A DNA stretch of 64,000 nt from Flavisphingomonas formosensis (GCF_009755815.1 NZ_WRPK01000007.1:248001-312000), one strand, 5' to 3'. Counted from the first letter of the stretch, positions 16,653-26,693 are shown. Notes: generated by a model from the letters alone, not told the origin. Numbers and translations: made by a program.

Positions 16653-17726
16653 CTAAAAAAGGCTGAGCTGTGGGCCCGGCGGCGCGCGGAACAAGTCGGT
16701 GCGCAGGCGAATGCGCTCGTTCTTCAGGCCGTAGCGCTTGCACGCGATCTGGAAGCGGGTGCGGATCAGGTCGTACCAGGGGCCTTCGCCGCGCATCCGG
16801 CTGTGGAAATTGGGATCATTGTCGCGCCCGCCGCGGATCGAGCGGATCATGCCCATGACCTTGCCCGCTCGGTCCGGGAAGTGCGTGTCCAGCCAGGCGC
16901 GGAACAGCGGCGCCACCTCATGCGGCAGCCGCACCGGAATGTAGAAAGCGCCGATCGCGCCGGCGTCGGCCGCCGCCTCGACCAGATGTTCGAGATCGTG
17001 ATCGGTGATCGCCGGTACGATCGGCGCAATCGAGACATAGGCCGGAATCCCTGCCTCGCGCAGCCTGCGCACCGCCGCCAACCTTTTTTCCGGCCGCGGT
17101 GCCCGGGGTTCCAGGGTGCGTGCGATAGCGGGGGTGAGCGAGGTGATCGATACCGCCACGGCGCACAGCTGCTGCCTCGCCATCGGCGCCAATATATCGA
17201 TGTCGCGCGTCACCCGGTCCGATTTGGTGGTGATGGTCAGCGGATGCCCGGTTTCCGCCAGAACCTGCAGCACCGATCGGGTGATCTCCCAATGTTCCTC
17301 GATCGGCTGATAGGGATCGGTGTTGGTGCCGAGCGCCATGGACGAGACGACATAGCCGGGCTTGGCCAGTTCGGCGCGCAGCAGCGTTGCGGCGTCGGGC
17401 TTGGCGAACAGCTTCGATTCGAAATCGATGCCGGGCGACAGGTCGTGAAAGGCATGGGTCGGACGGGCGAAGCAGTAGATGCAGCCATGCTCGCACCCCC
17501 TATAGGGATTGATCGAGCGATCGAAACCGATGTCGGGCGACTGGTTGCGCGCGATGATCGTCCGCGGGCGTTCGACGGTGACGGTGGTGCGCAGCGGCGG
17601 CGCGGCACCATCAATCTCCTCGCGTGCATCCAGCCAGTCGCCATCGGCCTCGGCGAGCGGAAGATTGAAGCGGCCGCTCGTTGCGTTCTGCGTCGCGCCG
17701 CGGGCTGGGGAAGGCTTGGAGCGCAT
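16653..17726 (-). CDS. PA0069-family radical SAM protein
   Basis: This 357-residue protein has a radical-SAM cluster motif CEHGCIYC (Cx3Cx2C) within NPYRGCEHGCIYCFARPTH, followed by SSMALGTNTDPYQP and VSITSL. This is the pattern of the conserved PA0069/Rv2578c group (spore-photoproduct-lyase-like). It binds a [4Fe-4S] cluster and cleaves S-adenosylmethionine; the physiological reaction of the group is not established. It is widely conserved in proteobacteria, so it belongs with the housekeeping stretch rather than the catabolic genes. The C-terminus is PGPQLSLF. Confidence 0.9.
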   Translation of the reverse strand: MRSKPSPARGATQNATSGRFNLPLAEADGDWLDAREEIDGAAPPLRTTVTVERPRTIIARNQSPDIGFDRSINPYRGCEHGCIYCFARPTHAFHDLSPGIDFESKLFAKPDAATLLRAELAKPGYVVSSMALGTNTDPYQPIEEHWEITRSVLQVLAETGHPLTITTKSDRVTRDIDILAPMARQQLCAVAVSITSLTPAIARTLEPRAPRPEKRLAAVRRLREAGIPAYVSIAPIVPAITDHDLEHLVEAAADAGAIGAFYIPVRLPHEVAPLFRAWLDTHFPDRAGKVMGMIRSIRGGRDNDPNFHSRMRGEGPWYDLIRTRFQIACKRYGLKNERIRLRTDLFRAPPGPQLSLF

Positions 17727-17770
17727 CCGGGAAGGATAGCGTTCCGTCGGAACAAATCAAGAACAAGAAT

Positions 17771-17906
17771 CATCCTCCCCCTCTGGGGAGGGCTATCGCA
17801 TATGAACACTGCCCTCCATCCTCCCCATCGAAGATGGGGGGATGAGAAACGCCCGCATCCGCCCAGCTGGCAATATGCGATAACCCTGCCCTGCGGGGGA
17901 GGATGA
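17771..17906. repeat. Imperfect palindromic element before accC
   Basis: CATCCTCCCCC...GGCTATCGCATAT (from 17771) and ATATGCGATAACCC...GGGGGAGGATG (ending about 17906) are imperfect inverted copies of each other. An inner CCATC/GATGG hairpin lies in the middle. The element fills the gap between the ends of accC and the radical SAM promoter region and may terminate accC transcription. Confidence 0.6.
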
Positions 17907-17916
17907 AGGAAAGGCG

Positions 17917-19266
17917 TTACGCCCCCTGCTTGGCCAGCCAGGCCTCGAGCCACTTGATCGTATAGTCGCCGGCCTGGAATTCGGGATCGTCGAGCAGCGC
18001 CTGATGCAGCGGGATCGTCGTCGTCACGCCCTCGATCACGAATTCCTCCAGCGCACGTCGCAGGCGGCGGAGCGCGCCCTGGCGGGTGGTGCCGTAGACG
18101 ATCAGCTTGGCGATCATGCTGTCATAATAAGGCGGCACCCGATAGCCGGCGTAGAGGCCGCTATCGACGCGCACATGCATGCCGCCGGGCGCGTGGAACT
18201 GCTTCACCAGGCCGGGGGAGGGCGCGAAGGTCCGCGGATCCTCGGCATTGATGCGGCATTCGATCGCATGGCCGCGAAATTGGACGTCCTCCTGGCGGAG
18301 GGTCAGCGGATGGCCTTCCGCGATACGGATCTGTTCGCGCACGAGATCGAGGCCGGTGATCGCCTCGGTCACCGGATGCTCCACCTGCAGGCGGGTGTTC
18401 ATCTCGATGAAGTAGAAGCGGCCGTTCTCGTAAAGGAACTCGATCGTGCCGGCGCCGCGATAGCCCATTTCCGCCATCGCCTTGGCGACGATGCCGCCCA
18501 TCTCCGAGCGCTGCTCGGCGCTGATCACGGGAGAGGGCGCCTCTTCCAGCACCTTCTGGTGGCGGCGCTGCAACGAGCAGTCGCGCTCGCCGAGATGGAT
18601 GGCGTTGCCGTTGCCGTCGCCGAAGATCTGGAACTCGATATGGCGCGGATCGCCGAGATATTTCTCCATATAGACGGTGGCGTCACCGAACGCCGCCCTG
18701 GCCTCGCTGCCGGCCTGCGCCATCAGCGTCTCGAGCTGATCCTCGCTCGGGACCACCTTCATGCCGCGGCCGCCGCCGCCCGACGCGGCCTTGATCAGCA
18801 CGGGGTAGCCGATTTCGGCGGCGACACGCTTCGCCTCGTCCAGATCGGTCAGCGGTCCATCGGACCCGGGGACCAGCGGCAGGCCGAGCGCAGCGGCGGT
18901 CGTCTTCGCCTGGATCTTGTCGCCCATCGTCCGGATATGTTCGGGCTTGGGGCCGATCCAGATGATGTTGTGGCTCTCGACGATCTCCGCGAAGCGGGCG
19001 TTTTCACTGAGAAAGCCATAGCCAGGATGGATCGCGTCAGCGCCGGTGATCTCCGCGGCGGAGATGATGTTCGGGATGTTGAGATAGCTTTCCGTCGCGG
19101 GTGGCGGGCCGATGCAGACGGCCTGGTCCGCAAGGCGGACATGCATTGCGTCAGCGTCGGCGGTGCTGTGCACCGCCACCGTCTTGATGCCCATTTCATG
19201 GCAGGCGCGGTGGATACGGAGCGCGATCTCGCCGCGATTGGCGATCAGGACTTTCTGGATGGCCAT
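17917..19266 (-). CDS. accC: Acetyl-CoA carboxylase, biotin carboxylase subunit
   Basis: This 449-residue protein starts with [23 protein letters not shown]. It has the ATP-grasp glycine loop [12 protein letters not shown] and the catalytic [13 protein letters not shown]. Length and motifs match AccC throughout. It carboxylates biotin on AccB using ATP and bicarbonate, the first step of malonyl-CoA formation. It starts 9 bases after accB, forming the usual aroQ-accB-accC order of alphaproteobacteria. No truncation or odd residue is seen. Confidence 0.97.
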   Translation of the reverse strand: MAIQKVLIANRGEIALRIHRACHEMGIKTVAVHSTADADAMHVRLADQAVCIGPPPATESYLNIPNIISAAEITGADAIHPGYGFLSENARFAEIVESHNIIWIGPKPEHIRTMGDKIQAKTTAAALGLPLVPGSDGPLTDLDEAKRVAAEIGYPVLIKAASGGGGRGMKVVPSEDQLETLMAQAGSEARAAFGDATVYMEKYLGDPRHIEFQIFGDGNGNAIHLGERDCSLQRRHQKVLEEAPSPVISAEQRSEMGGIVAKAMAEMGYRGAGTIEFLYENGRFYFIEMNTRLQVEHPVTEAITGLDLVREQIRIAEGHPLTLRQEDVQFRGHAIECRINAEDPRTFAPSPGLVKQFHAPGGMHVRVDSGLYAGYRVPPYYDSMIAKLIVYGTTRQGALRRLRRALEEFVIEGVTTTIPLHQALLDDPEFQAGDYTIKWLEAWLAKQGA

Positions 19267-19275
19267 GCGCGTGCC

Positions 19276-19755
19276 TTACTCGACGATGACGAGCGGCTGA
19301 TCATACTCCACGGGCTGGCCATTATCGACCAGCACCGCCTTCACCGTGCCGCCGCGTGGGGACACGATCGGGTTCATCACCTTCATCGCCTCGACGATGA
19401 GCAGCGTCACGCCGGCAGCGACCTTGTCGCCGGGCTGGACGAAGGGCTTGGCGCCCGGTTCGGCGGCCAGATAGGCGGTACCGACCATGGGCGACTTGAC
19501 CGCTCCCGGATGCTCCGCGCTGGCAATTTCAACCGGCGCGGCCTGCGGCGCGGCAACGGCTACGGGCGCGGCCGCAACCGGCGCTGCGGCTACGGACAGC
19601 GTCTGGGCGGGCACCGAAATGTTGCGCACGACGCGAATGCGGCGATCGCCATCCTGCACCTCGATCTCGGTCAGCCGCGTATCGTCGAGCAGAGTGGCGA
19701 GTTGACGGACGAGATCGGGATCGACCTGCATCGCGCTGCCGTTCTTGTCGCTCAT
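19276..19755 (-). CDS. accB: Biotin carboxyl carrier protein of acetyl-CoA carboxylase
   Basis: This 159-residue protein has an N-terminal helical region, an Ala/Val/Pro-rich linker at about 55-80 and a C-terminal biotinyl domain with VEAMKVMN, where the lysine is biotinylated. The protein ends in YDQPLVIVE. It carries the carboxyl group between AccC and the carboxyltransferase. It is followed by accC (9-base gap) and preceded by aroQ (36-base gap) on the same strand. Confidence 0.97.
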   Translation of the reverse strand: MSDKNGSAMQVDPDLVRQLATLLDDTRLTEIEVQDGDRRIRVVRNISVPAQTLSVAAAPVAAAPVAVAAPQAAPVEIASAEHPGAVKSPMVGTAYLAAEPGAKPFVQPGDKVAAGVTLLIVEAMKVMNPIVSPRGGTVKAVLVDNGQPVEYDQPLVIVE

Positions 19756-19791
19756 CAGTGACCCTTTGTTGTTGATGTCGGGGCGCCCATG

Positions 19792-20226
19792 TCAGAGCTT
19801 TGCCGCCGCGTCCAGCGCGAGGGCATAGGATAGCGCCCCGAAGCCGGCGATTGTTCCTTTTGCAGCCTGTCCAACGAAGCTCCTGTGGCGAAATTCCTCG
19901 CGCCTGTGCGGATTGGACAGATGCACCTCGATCACCGGCACCGTGATCGCTTTGATCGCATCGTAAAGCGCTAGCGACGTATGGGTGAAGGCGCCGGCAT
20001 TGAGCAGCACCGCCCTGGCGCCGGCGGCATTGGCCTCGTGCAGCCAATCGACGAGATGGCCTTCATGGTTGGACTGGCGCATATCGATGACGAGGCCGAG
20101 CGTGCGCGCCTGATCCTCCAGCCGGCCGGCAATGTCGTCGAGCGTGTCATGGCCGTAGATTTCGGGCTCGCGCAGACCCAGAAGGTTGAGGTTCGGGCCG
20201 TTGAGGACGAAGACGGTATCGGCCAT
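19792..20226 (-). CDS. aroQ: Type II 3-dehydroquinate dehydratase
   Basis: This 144-residue protein has [54 protein letters not shown] and [19 protein letters not shown]. These are the conserved blocks of type II dehydroquinases, with catalytic tyrosine (IYG) and histidine (EVHLSN). It makes 3-dehydroshikimate in the shikimate pathway. The start at 20226 is fixed by [14 protein letters not shown]; longer frames upstream are non-homologous. It heads the aroQ-accB-accC unit and is divergent from thiSG with 90 bases between. Confidence 0.97.
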   Translation of the reverse strand: MADTVFVLNGPNLNLLGLREPEIYGHDTLDDIAGRLEDQARTLGLVIDMRQSNHEGHLVDWLHEANAAGARAVLLNAGAFTHTSLALYDAIKAITVPVIEVHLSNPHRREEFRHRSFVGQAAKGTIAGFGALSYALALDAAAKL

Positions 20227-20316
20227 CGGGTGCCTTTCGGTTGCGGCGTCGCTTGGCCGATCCCTATATGGCGCCATGCGCGTTCGCGCAAAGGCAGCAG
20301 ACAAGGGTTCAGGACG

Positions 20317-21321
20317 ATGACGACGGACGGCACGATCATGCTCACGGTGAATGGCGAGCATCGCCGCGTGCCGCAGGGGCTGACCCTGGCTGCCCTCGCC
20401 GAGGAGCTCGGCCTCGATCCGGCCAAGGTGGCCGTAGAGCGCAATCTCGAGGTGGTGCCGCGTTCGACGCTCGATCAGGTGCTGGCCGAGGATGGCGATG
20501 ATCTGGAGATCGTGCATTTCGTCGGCGGCGGTGACCATCCCGCACCCGTCGTGGACGACAGCTGGACCGTTGCCGGCAAGACGTTCCACTCCCGGCTGAT
20601 CGTCGGCACCGGCAAATACCGGGATTTCGCGCAGAACGCCGCTGCGGTCGAAGCCTCCGGCGCGGAGATCGTCACCGTCGCCGTGCGGCGCGTGAACATC
20701 GCCGATCCCAAGGCGCCGATGCTCACCGATTTCATCGATCCGAAGAAGATCACCTATCTGCCCAACACTGCCGGCTGCTTCACGGCGGAGGATGCGATCC
20801 GCACGCTGCGCCTGGCGCGCGAGGCGGGCGGCTGGACGCTCGTCAAGCTCGAGGTGCTGGGTGAGGCCAAGACGCTCTATCCCGACATGGTCGAGACGCT
20901 GCGCGCCACGGAGATCCTTGCCAAGGAAGGGTTCGAGCCGATGGTCTATTGCGCCGACGATCCGATCGCGGCCAAGCGGCTCGAGGATGCCGGCGCGGTC
21001 GCGATCATGCCACTCGGCGCGCCGATCGGATCGGGCCTCGGTATCCAGAATCCGGTGATGATCCGGCTGATGGTAGAAGGGGCCAAGGTGCCCGTGCTGG
21101 TCGATGCCGGCGTCGGTACCGCGTCGGATGCGGCGGCGGCGATGGAACTCGGTTGCGACGGCGTGCTGATGAATACCGCGATCGCCGAGGCGAAGGATCC
21201 GGTGATGATGGCGAGCGCCATGAAGGCTGCGGTGGCGGCCGGACGCCTTGCCTATCGCGCAGGCCGGATGGGCAAGCGCCGCTACGCCGATCCCTCCAGC
21301 CCGCTTGCCGGCCTCATCTGA
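20317..21321 (+). CDS. thiSG: Fused sulfur-carrier protein ThiS / thiazole synthase ThiG
   Basis: This 334-residue fusion has residues 8-75 resembling ThiS ([12 protein letters not shown]...) and ending in VHFVGGGD, with the diglycine that normally forms the ThiS C-terminus. From about residue 87 it is ThiG ([19 protein letters not shown], the Schiff-base lysine in [42 protein letters not shown]). ThiG builds the thiamin thiazole phosphate from deoxyxylulose phosphate, a glycine-derived imine and ThiS thiocarboxylate. Because the GG is internal here, either processing or an altered sulfur route is implied. ATG 20338 is an alternative start. No TPP riboswitch is evident upstream. Confidence 0.95.
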   Translation: MTTDGTIMLTVNGEHRRVPQGLTLAALAEELGLDPAKVAVERNLEVVPRSTLDQVLAEDGDDLEIVHFVGGGDHPAPVVDDSWTVAGKTFHSRLIVGTGKYRDFAQNAAAVEASGAEIVTVAVRRVNIADPKAPMLTDFIDPKKITYLPNTAGCFTAEDAIRTLRLAREAGGWTLVKLEVLGEAKTLYPDMVETLRATEILAKEGFEPMVYCADDPIAAKRLEDAGAVAIMPLGAPIGSGLGIQNPVMIRLMVEGAKVPVLVDAGVGTASDAAAAMELGCDGVLMNTAIAEAKDPVMMASAMKAAVAAGRLAYRAGRMGKRRYADPSSPLAGLI

Positions 21322-21649
21322 ATCCGATGGCGCGGAGGGCAGGATCTTCTTCGCAAGCGGCAGGGGCATGAGACGGATCGGGCCGGCTATGCCGGGCTCG
21401 TCTGCGCGAGCACCCAATTCTTCCATAAGCTGCGGGACCATCTGAATCCTGGCTGGCGCCGGCCAGGCGCCGATGATGCTGATGGCATTTGGTGGTCTGG
21501 ATGTTTACCACCGGCGCAGGCGGTGCGGCGTTCGCCATCGGATCGCAAACGCCCTTCTCGCTCGCCGCATCGACCAGTTCGATCCTGCTCCTTGCCGCCG
21601 TCCCGGACACATTGTCGCTGCGCGTGCCAAGCCGATTGAGGCGAGCAGC
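21322..21649. other. Intergenic stretch without a recognisable gene
   Basis: The gap runs from the end of thiSG to the csbD promoter. It contains one GC-rich hairpin, CCTGGC-GGCGCC-GCCAGG, near 21448-21467, which could end thiSG transcription. Open frames here show no family motif and no coding-like codon pattern that I can support. Confidence 0.4.
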
Positions 21650-21675
21650 GGAACCAGGCCGCTTTCCCGCTCGTT
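21650..21675 (+). promoter_or_regulatory. EcfG-type general-stress promoter of csbD
   Basis: GGAAC (21650-21654) and CGTT (21672-21675) are separated by 17 bases. This matches the GGAAC-N16/17-CGTT consensus of the alphaproteobacterial general-stress sigma factor EcfG. It lies about 60 bases upstream of the CsbD start, and CsbD-like genes are typical members of that regulon. Confidence 0.65.
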
Positions 21676-21733
21676 TATCTGGCAATTCCAACGGGTGCGG
21701 CGTGGGCCGCGCCGGCAGCGAAGGAGACCAGCG

Positions 21734-21913
21734 ATGGGCGAGATGATGGACAAGCTGAAAGGCCATGCGAACGAGGCCGTCGGCAAGGCGAAGCGCGCGA
21801 TCGGCGACGCTATGGATCGCCCCGATATCGTGGCGGAAGGCGATGCCCAGGAGGCGAAGGGCGACGTGCAGAAAGCCAAAGGTGCCGTAAAGGGAGCGAT
21901 CAACAAGGTGTGA
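21734..21913 (+). CDS. CsbD family stress-response protein
   Basis: This 59-residue, highly charged small protein has the CsbD pattern: [21 protein letters not shown] followed by the repeat-like [17 protein letters not shown]. The cellular role of the family is unknown, but it is a common general-stress marker. AAGGAG at 21721-21726 sets the start at 21734 with good spacing. An EcfG-type promoter lies upstream. The frame stays open upstream but without homology. Confidence 0.88.
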   Translation: MGEMMDKLKGHANEAVGKAKRAIGDAMDRPDIVAEGDAQEAKGDVQKAKGAVKGAINKV

Positions 21914-22030
21914 TCGCTTACGGATAGACAAGAACAAGGGCGTCATTCCTAGATGGATTGGCGCCCTTTTATAATGCATGCCTGGCCGGGTTGCGGCATC
22001 GGCCGGAGGAAACTAAGGCGATGCTCCAGT

Positions 22031-22108
<78 letters not shown>

Positions 22109-22307
22109 CGACCCATTTTCAGGCCATCCCAGAGGTGCTCGGAATGGATCGGTGCGCCCCTCGTCTTTTAACTAAATCAATGACTTAGTGTCTCAGTGCG
22201 GCTCAGAGGCTTGCCTTGCAGCGCGTTGCTGTTGTCGGCTATTTGTTTGTTCAACGATTTCCGAACCAACACCAAACCAACAGTTTGGCGAGCCAGGCAG
22301 ACACGCG

Positions 22308-23545
22308 ATGCTGACCGATATCAGTCTCAGGGCCCTCCAGCCCAAGCCAACAGCTTATAAAAAAGCAGATGGAGGCGGCCTCTTCATCTCGGTTAGACCA
22401 AACGGAGAAAAATCCTGGGGACTCGCGGTCAGGGTGAACGGCAAACAGCGGTTCCTGAGCGGCGGCCTCTCCTGACGTGAGCTTGCGGGAAGCCAGGGAT
22501 TGGCGCGCAGCCGTAAAGGCACAGCTGATCTTGGGAATGAAGCCCACTGCGCGGCCGCATGGTATCCTTGATGGTGACGCCGAACCACCCGCTGCCGCTA
22601 CGGGGGCGACCTTCGAGGCGGTAGCGCGGGAATGGCACGGCACGCGCCGCGCCGGCTGGACTGCCAGATATGCCGGTGTCATCATGCGGCGTCTCGAAGG
22701 GGATATCTTCCCCGTGATCGGCAACGAACCGATCAGGGACATCACGCCGCGGCAGATGCTCGAGGCGCTGCGCGAAATCCAGCAAAGCGGCTCCGTCGAG
22801 ATGGCTCATCGGGTCAAAAATCACTGCAGCGAGATCTTCCGCTACGCCATTCCAGACGGACGTTGTGACAGCGATCCGTGCCGCGACCTCTCCCCCACAA
22901 TGGCGCGCCCCACACCCGTGCGGCATATGTCCAAGGTAGCCGCAAAGGAGCTTCCCGGTTTTTTGCGCAACTGAACGCCGACGGTGGAGAAAGGCTGAGC
23001 CATCTCGCTGTGCGTTGGACGATCATGACGATGGTCCGATCGCAGGAAACGCTGTTTGCTGAGTGGTCCGAGTTCGAGGATCTCGATGGTGCCAAGCCGC
23101 TCTGGCGCATTCCCGCCGAGCGGATGAAAATGCGCTCGGAGCATCTCGTGCCGCTATCGTCCCAAGCTATCCCGATCTTGAGGGAACTTCATGGTCTGAA
23201 CGTCTTTCGGAAAACGGGTAATATGCGGCCCGTTACCTCTTTCCAATGGCGAGCGCCCGTTCGGAGGTGATCAGCGAGAACCGCATGCTCGATATCCTGT
23301 ACCGGATGGGCATGCGCGGCAAGGCGACGGTCCACGGCTTTCGCGATCTCGCCAGCACAGTACTCAACGAAAGCGGACAATTTCAGGCTGACTGGATCGA
23401 GCATCAACTCGCCCATCAACCGCGCGGCGTGCGCGCGGCCTGCAATTCCGCTCGCTATCTCCAGCACCGCCGCGTGATGATCCGATTATCTCGAAGAAGC
23501 GGAGCGGCGAGGCATGAACCCGACGCGCTCCGCACTGGTACCTGA
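22308..23545 (+). pseudogene. Tyrosine-recombinase integrase (P4-type), frameshifted
   Basis: Integrase sequence is spread over three frames. It begins MLTDISLRALQPKPTAYKKA at 22308 with the usual DGGGLFISV block, breaks near 22465, resumes as PDVSLREARDWRAAV, breaks near 22970, continues to a stop at 23270, and ends from about 23246 with GKATVHGFRDLASTVLNES, the HxxR catalytic box. At least three frame breaks make it non-functional. The N-terminal arm-binding domain, core-binding domain and part of the catalytic domain can all be recognised. Its place just after tRNA-Pro marks it as the remnant of an integrative element. Confidence 0.85.
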
Positions 23546-23694
23546 ACGAGCCGCTGCGTATGCCCGATTACCATGGGATTGAAAGCGCGACCGAAATCCC
23601 TTTCATGGCAGCGCAGCGCGTGTTCGCGGTCCGCTCGTGAGCGATACGACCGTAATCAGGTCAGTTTTTGAATTGGTAGAATCTGGGGTTGCTA

Positions 23695-24516
23695 GGGTCA
23701 GGACCCATTGATGTGAGAGGCGCGATCTGATTCAGGCTCCGCAAGGAGACTGGATGTGAGCGATCTCTACTGGCTGACCGACGAGCAGATGGCGCGGCTC
23801 GAGCCGTATTTCCCGAAGAGCCATGGCAGGCCGCGGGTTGACGATCGGCGGGTGTTGAGCGGGATCATCTTCGTGATCGCAACGGGCTGCGCTGGCGGGA
23901 CGCGCCGAAAGATTATGGGCCGCACAAGACGCTGTACAACCGCTGGAAGCGCTTGGGCCAGATGGGTGTCTTCACCCGGATGATGGAAGGATTGTCCTTC
24001 GCAGGCGCCGATCGGAAGACGGTTATGATCGACGCGACCTATCTGAAGGCGCACCGCACGGCATCAAGCCTCGCGATAAAAAGAGGGACCTCGGACGCCT
24101 GATCGGCCGCACCAAAGGCGGCATGAATACGAAGCTCCATGCGGTTACCGATGCGAACGGTCGCTCTTTGAGCTTCTTCATGACCGCCGGTCAGATCAGC
24201 GATTATATCGGCGCAGCGGCCCTGCTCGACGAACTGCCCAAGGCGCAATGGCTGCTCGCCGACCGTGGCTACGATGCCGACTGGTTCAGGGATGCCTTGG
24301 AGAACCCTGCATCCCAGGCCGAAAATCCCGCAACGAGCCCATCAAATACGACAAACGCCGCTATCGCCGTCGCAACCGCATCGAGATCATGTTCGGCCGT
24401 TTGAAGGATTGGCGTCGGGTCGCCACGCGTTACGATCGATGCCCGACCACGTTCTTCTCCGCCATCGCGCTCGCCGCCACCGTCATCTTCTGGATATGAC
24501 CAATGAGTTCTGACCC
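23695..24516 (+). mobile_element. Decayed IS5-family insertion sequence
   Basis: The left end GGGTCAGGACCCATTG (from 23695) is matched by the inverse of the right end CAATGAGTTCTGACCC (ending 24516), with two mismatches in 16 bases. Both ends lie in a CTAG context (23692 and 24516-24519), so a short target duplication of 2-4 bases is possible. The internal transposase is broken by frameshifts. The terminal repeats and transposase match the IS5 family, IS427-like group. Confidence 0.85.
23756..24499 (+). pseudogene. IS5-family (IS427-like) transposase, multiply frameshifted
   Basis: The frame starts at GTG 23756 with SDLYWLTDEQMARLEPYFPK. Around 23880 one base is missing, after which GLRWRDAPKDYGPHKTLYNRW is read in another frame. 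Further breaks occur near 24080 and 24305. The DDE residues can be placed in MIDATYLKAHR, LLADRGYDADW and NRIEIMFGRLKDW. One frameshift could be the programmed type known in this group, but three or more indicate decay. A functional transposase is not expected from this copy. Confidence 0.85.
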
Positions 24517-24706
24517 TAGACAAGAGCGCTCACGATTGCGCGAGATCCGATCGACGCGCCTTCTATGGCGAAGCTGGTAGGCGTGGCTTACGAAGAGAGT
24601 GTGCCCTGTGCTGGCGGCTTGGGCTCGACCGTCAGCGCTGTAATGGGCTCGGTCCCCCGGCGTTCGCCGCTTGCGGATCGAGAACCGGGCATCGCGTTCG
24701 ACCCGC

Positions 24707-25921
24707 TCACCGTGGCCAACAGAGCGAAAGTGTGATCATCGCGTTGTTCTTGCCGGATTCCGCGACCACCTCCACGCCTGGCTTGAGTGAGAAGGAGGGT
24801 ATGCGCGTGAACCAGGCCTCCAGGAACTTGCGCAGTTCCAGCCGGGCGAGATGCGAGCCAAGGCAGCGGTGCGGGCCGCTGCCGAAGATCAGGTGCGTCT
24901 TGTTTTCGCGGCGGAAATCGATCCGGGTCGGTTCAGGGAACTGGCGCTCGTCGAGCCCGAACAGGGTGGTCGAAAGGACGACCGGCTCGCCCGCGCCCAT
25001 CCGCACGCCTTTATAGTCCATGTCGTCGCGTACCATGCGGGCGAGATTGGTGATGCCGTGATAGCGCAGCAGCTCCTCGGTCGCGTCGGGGATCATCTCC
25101 GGCTGCTCGGCGAGCTGGCGCTGATGCTCCGGGTGGGTCGCGAGGAAGCGCATCGAGAAGCCAAGCTCGGCGACGACCGTATCCAGCCCTGCGAACATCA
25201 GGTTGATGCACATGCTGAACACCTCTTGCTCGGTCGCGGGTCGGCCGTGGATGGTGCTGGCGATCACCTTGCTCGTCAGGTCCTCGCCGGGATTGCGGCG
25301 CCGTTCGGCGATCTTCCCGCCCAGATAGGCGATCATCGCGTCCATCGAGGCCTGCACGGCCGCCGGATTGGGACTGCGCGTCTGGTCTTCGACCAGCGGG
25401 AGGAGCATTGCGGCATCCTCCATCGGGAAATCCATCATGCCAAGGAAGACGCCGATCGGGAGACGCTGGGCGACGGCGCTCTGGAACTCGCATTCGCCGT
25501 CGGCGAGGAAGCCCTCGATCAGCTCGGCGCAGAGCTCACCGACGATCTCGTCGTAGCGCTTCAGCGCCTTGGGCGAGAACGCCGGGGCGAGCGCATTGCG
25601 ATATTCGTTGACCTCGGGCGGATCATATTCGGCCGGCGCGAAGCGGAAGCCGGTGTCGACGAAGGGCACCGCCACGATCCGGCTCGAGAACAGGCCGTGG
25701 TTGCGATAGGCCTCCTGGATGTCCTCCGCGCGGGTGAACACCCAGTGGCCGCCGTTGCGCGGCGTGTAGAAGATGTCGGGCCCGTCGTGCAGCGCATGCC
25801 ATGCGAGATGGATGTCGCCATCGACCGGCTTCAGCCCGAATATGTCGATGTCGCGCACCAGATGGGGCGGCACATGATCCGGGATCGGCGCGAGGCTGCT
25901 CATCGAACTGTGCGTGTTCAT
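24707..25921 (-). CDS. Cytochrome P450, P450cam (CYP101)-like
   Basis: This 404-residue P450 closely follows the P450cam pattern: FYTPRNGGHWVFTRAEDI, I-helix MFAGLDTVV with the acid-threonine pair, EELLR (ExxR), GLDERQFPEP and the haem loop FGSGPHRCLGSHLA (cysteine about 353). Such enzymes hydroxylate terpenoids or norisoprenoids using a putidaredoxin-like ferredoxin; one is encoded at 29473. GGAGAG precedes ATG 25921. It is divergent from the isochorismatase-like gene, sharing a TTGCATGCAA palindrome at 25979. It is the first gene after the integrase and IS relics. Confidence 0.92.
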   Translation of the reverse strand: MNTHSSMSSLAPIPDHVPPHLVRDIDIFGLKPVDGDIHLAWHALHDGPDIFYTPRNGGHWVFTRAEDIQEAYRNHGLFSSRIVAVPFVDTGFRFAPAEYDPPEVNEYRNALAPAFSPKALKRYDEIVGELCAELIEGFLADGECEFQSAVAQRLPIGVFLGMMDFPMEDAAMLLPLVEDQTRSPNPAAVQASMDAMIAYLGGKIAERRRNPGEDLTSKVIASTIHGRPATEQEVFSMCINLMFAGLDTVVAELGFSMRFLATHPEHQRQLAEQPEMIPDATEELLRYHGITNLARMVRDDMDYKGVRMGAGEPVVLSTTLFGLDERQFPEPTRIDFRRENKTHLIFGSGPHRCLGSHLARLELRKFLEAWFTRIPSFSLKPGVEVVAESGKNNAMITLSLCWPR

Positions 25922-25978
25922 CGTCTCTCCTGACGCGATCCTGCGATCCCGCTCTCGTCCGCAGAGCTATCATTCACT

Positions 25979-25988
25979 TTGCATGCAA
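25979..25988. promoter_or_regulatory. TTGCATGCAA palindrome, site 1
   Basis: An exact copy of the 10-bp palindrome lies between the divergent P450 (start 25921) and isochorismatase-like gene (start 26032). It is the first of the series that recurs to 60.9 kb. Confidence 0.75.
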
Positions 25989-26031
25989 TCAAGCCGGCTC
26001 TATGGATGCGGCGTGGACGATCGGAGCGGAT

Positions 26032-26670
26032 ATGGCCAAAGCGAAACTGAAGGGCATCGATCGCGGCGAGCGGCTGGCGCTGGTGACGTCCGAATGCCAG
26101 TCGGCGATCGTCGACCCGGCGATCGCGATGTTCAAGGGGTTGGCCGAGGACGTCGAGCAGCGAGGCGTGCTGCCGCGGATTGCCGGGCTGGCCGCTCTAT
26201 GTCGGGCTGCTGCCATTCCGGTAGTTCACTGCACCGTGCGGCTGTTGCCCGATGCGTACGCCTTCCCTGCCTGCTCGCCGCTGCAGGCGATCATGAAGCG
26301 CAATCCGCTGCTCCGGCGCGATCGGCCTGAATCCTGGCTGCACCGCGCGCTTGGCGCCGATCCGGCGGATATCGTCTCCGACCGGATGCACGGTATCACC
26401 GCCTTCCACGGCACCGAACTGGAGTCGATCCTGCGCGGGCTTGGTGTCGAAACCCTCCTGCTGACCGGCGTCTCGACCAATATCGCCCTGATCGGCACGG
26501 CGATCGAGGCGGTGAACCGCGGTTTCTCGGTGGTGATCCCGGCGGACTGCGTGGCAGGCGGAACGCCGGAAACGCACCGCCATTCACTAGAATACACCCT
26601 GCCGATCCTGGCCACGGTCACCGATGTGGAATGTCTCGTGCCGTTTCTAGTCGGGCGGCGGCGGATTTGA
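26032..26670 (+). CDS. Isochorismatase-family protein lacking the catalytic residues
   Basis: This 212-residue protein has the isochorismatase-like fold, seen in LALVTSECQSAIVDP, ITAFHGTELESILRGLG and LLLTGVSTNIALIGTAIEA. The usual aspartate (DMQ) is glutamate (ECQ), the lysine before the SAF segment is not evident, and the nucleophilic cysteine position in the TGVxTN-x-C block is alanine. Thiol hydrolase chemistry is therefore unlikely; a lyase-like or binding role is possible. GGAG at 26023 favours ATG 26032; ATG 26002 is an alternative. Its promoter is shared with the divergent P450 through palindrome site 1. Confidence 0.8.
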   Translation: MAKAKLKGIDRGERLALVTSECQSAIVDPAIAMFKGLAEDVEQRGVLPRIAGLAALCRAAAIPVVHCTVRLLPDAYAFPACSPLQAIMKRNPLLRRDRPESWLHRALGADPADIVSDRMHGITAFHGTELESILRGLGVETLLLTGVSTNIALIGTAIEAVNRGFSVVIPADCVAGGTPETHRHSLEYTLPILATVTDVECLVPFLVGRRRI

Positions 26671-26693
26671 TGTGATCGCGTGTATCTGCCATA

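Noticed and set aside
20227-20316. TPP riboswitch before thiSG
   Set aside because: The 90-base gap lacks the conserved CUGAGA and ACCUGA-like elements and is too short for a full riboswitch.
21975-21982. TGCATGCC near the tRNA as another copy of the regulon palindrome
   Set aside because: It has only half of the flanking bases (TAATGCATGCCT) and no catabolic gene next to it.
23756-23983. A functional short transposase ORF
   Set aside because: The reading frame breaks after about 40 matching residues and the DDE residues lie in other frames, so the element is treated as decayed.
24520-24706. A small gene between the IS relic and the P450
   Set aside because: All frames are short or lack motifs. 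The sequence may be the remnant of a gene interrupted before the IS decayed, but nothing is recognisable.
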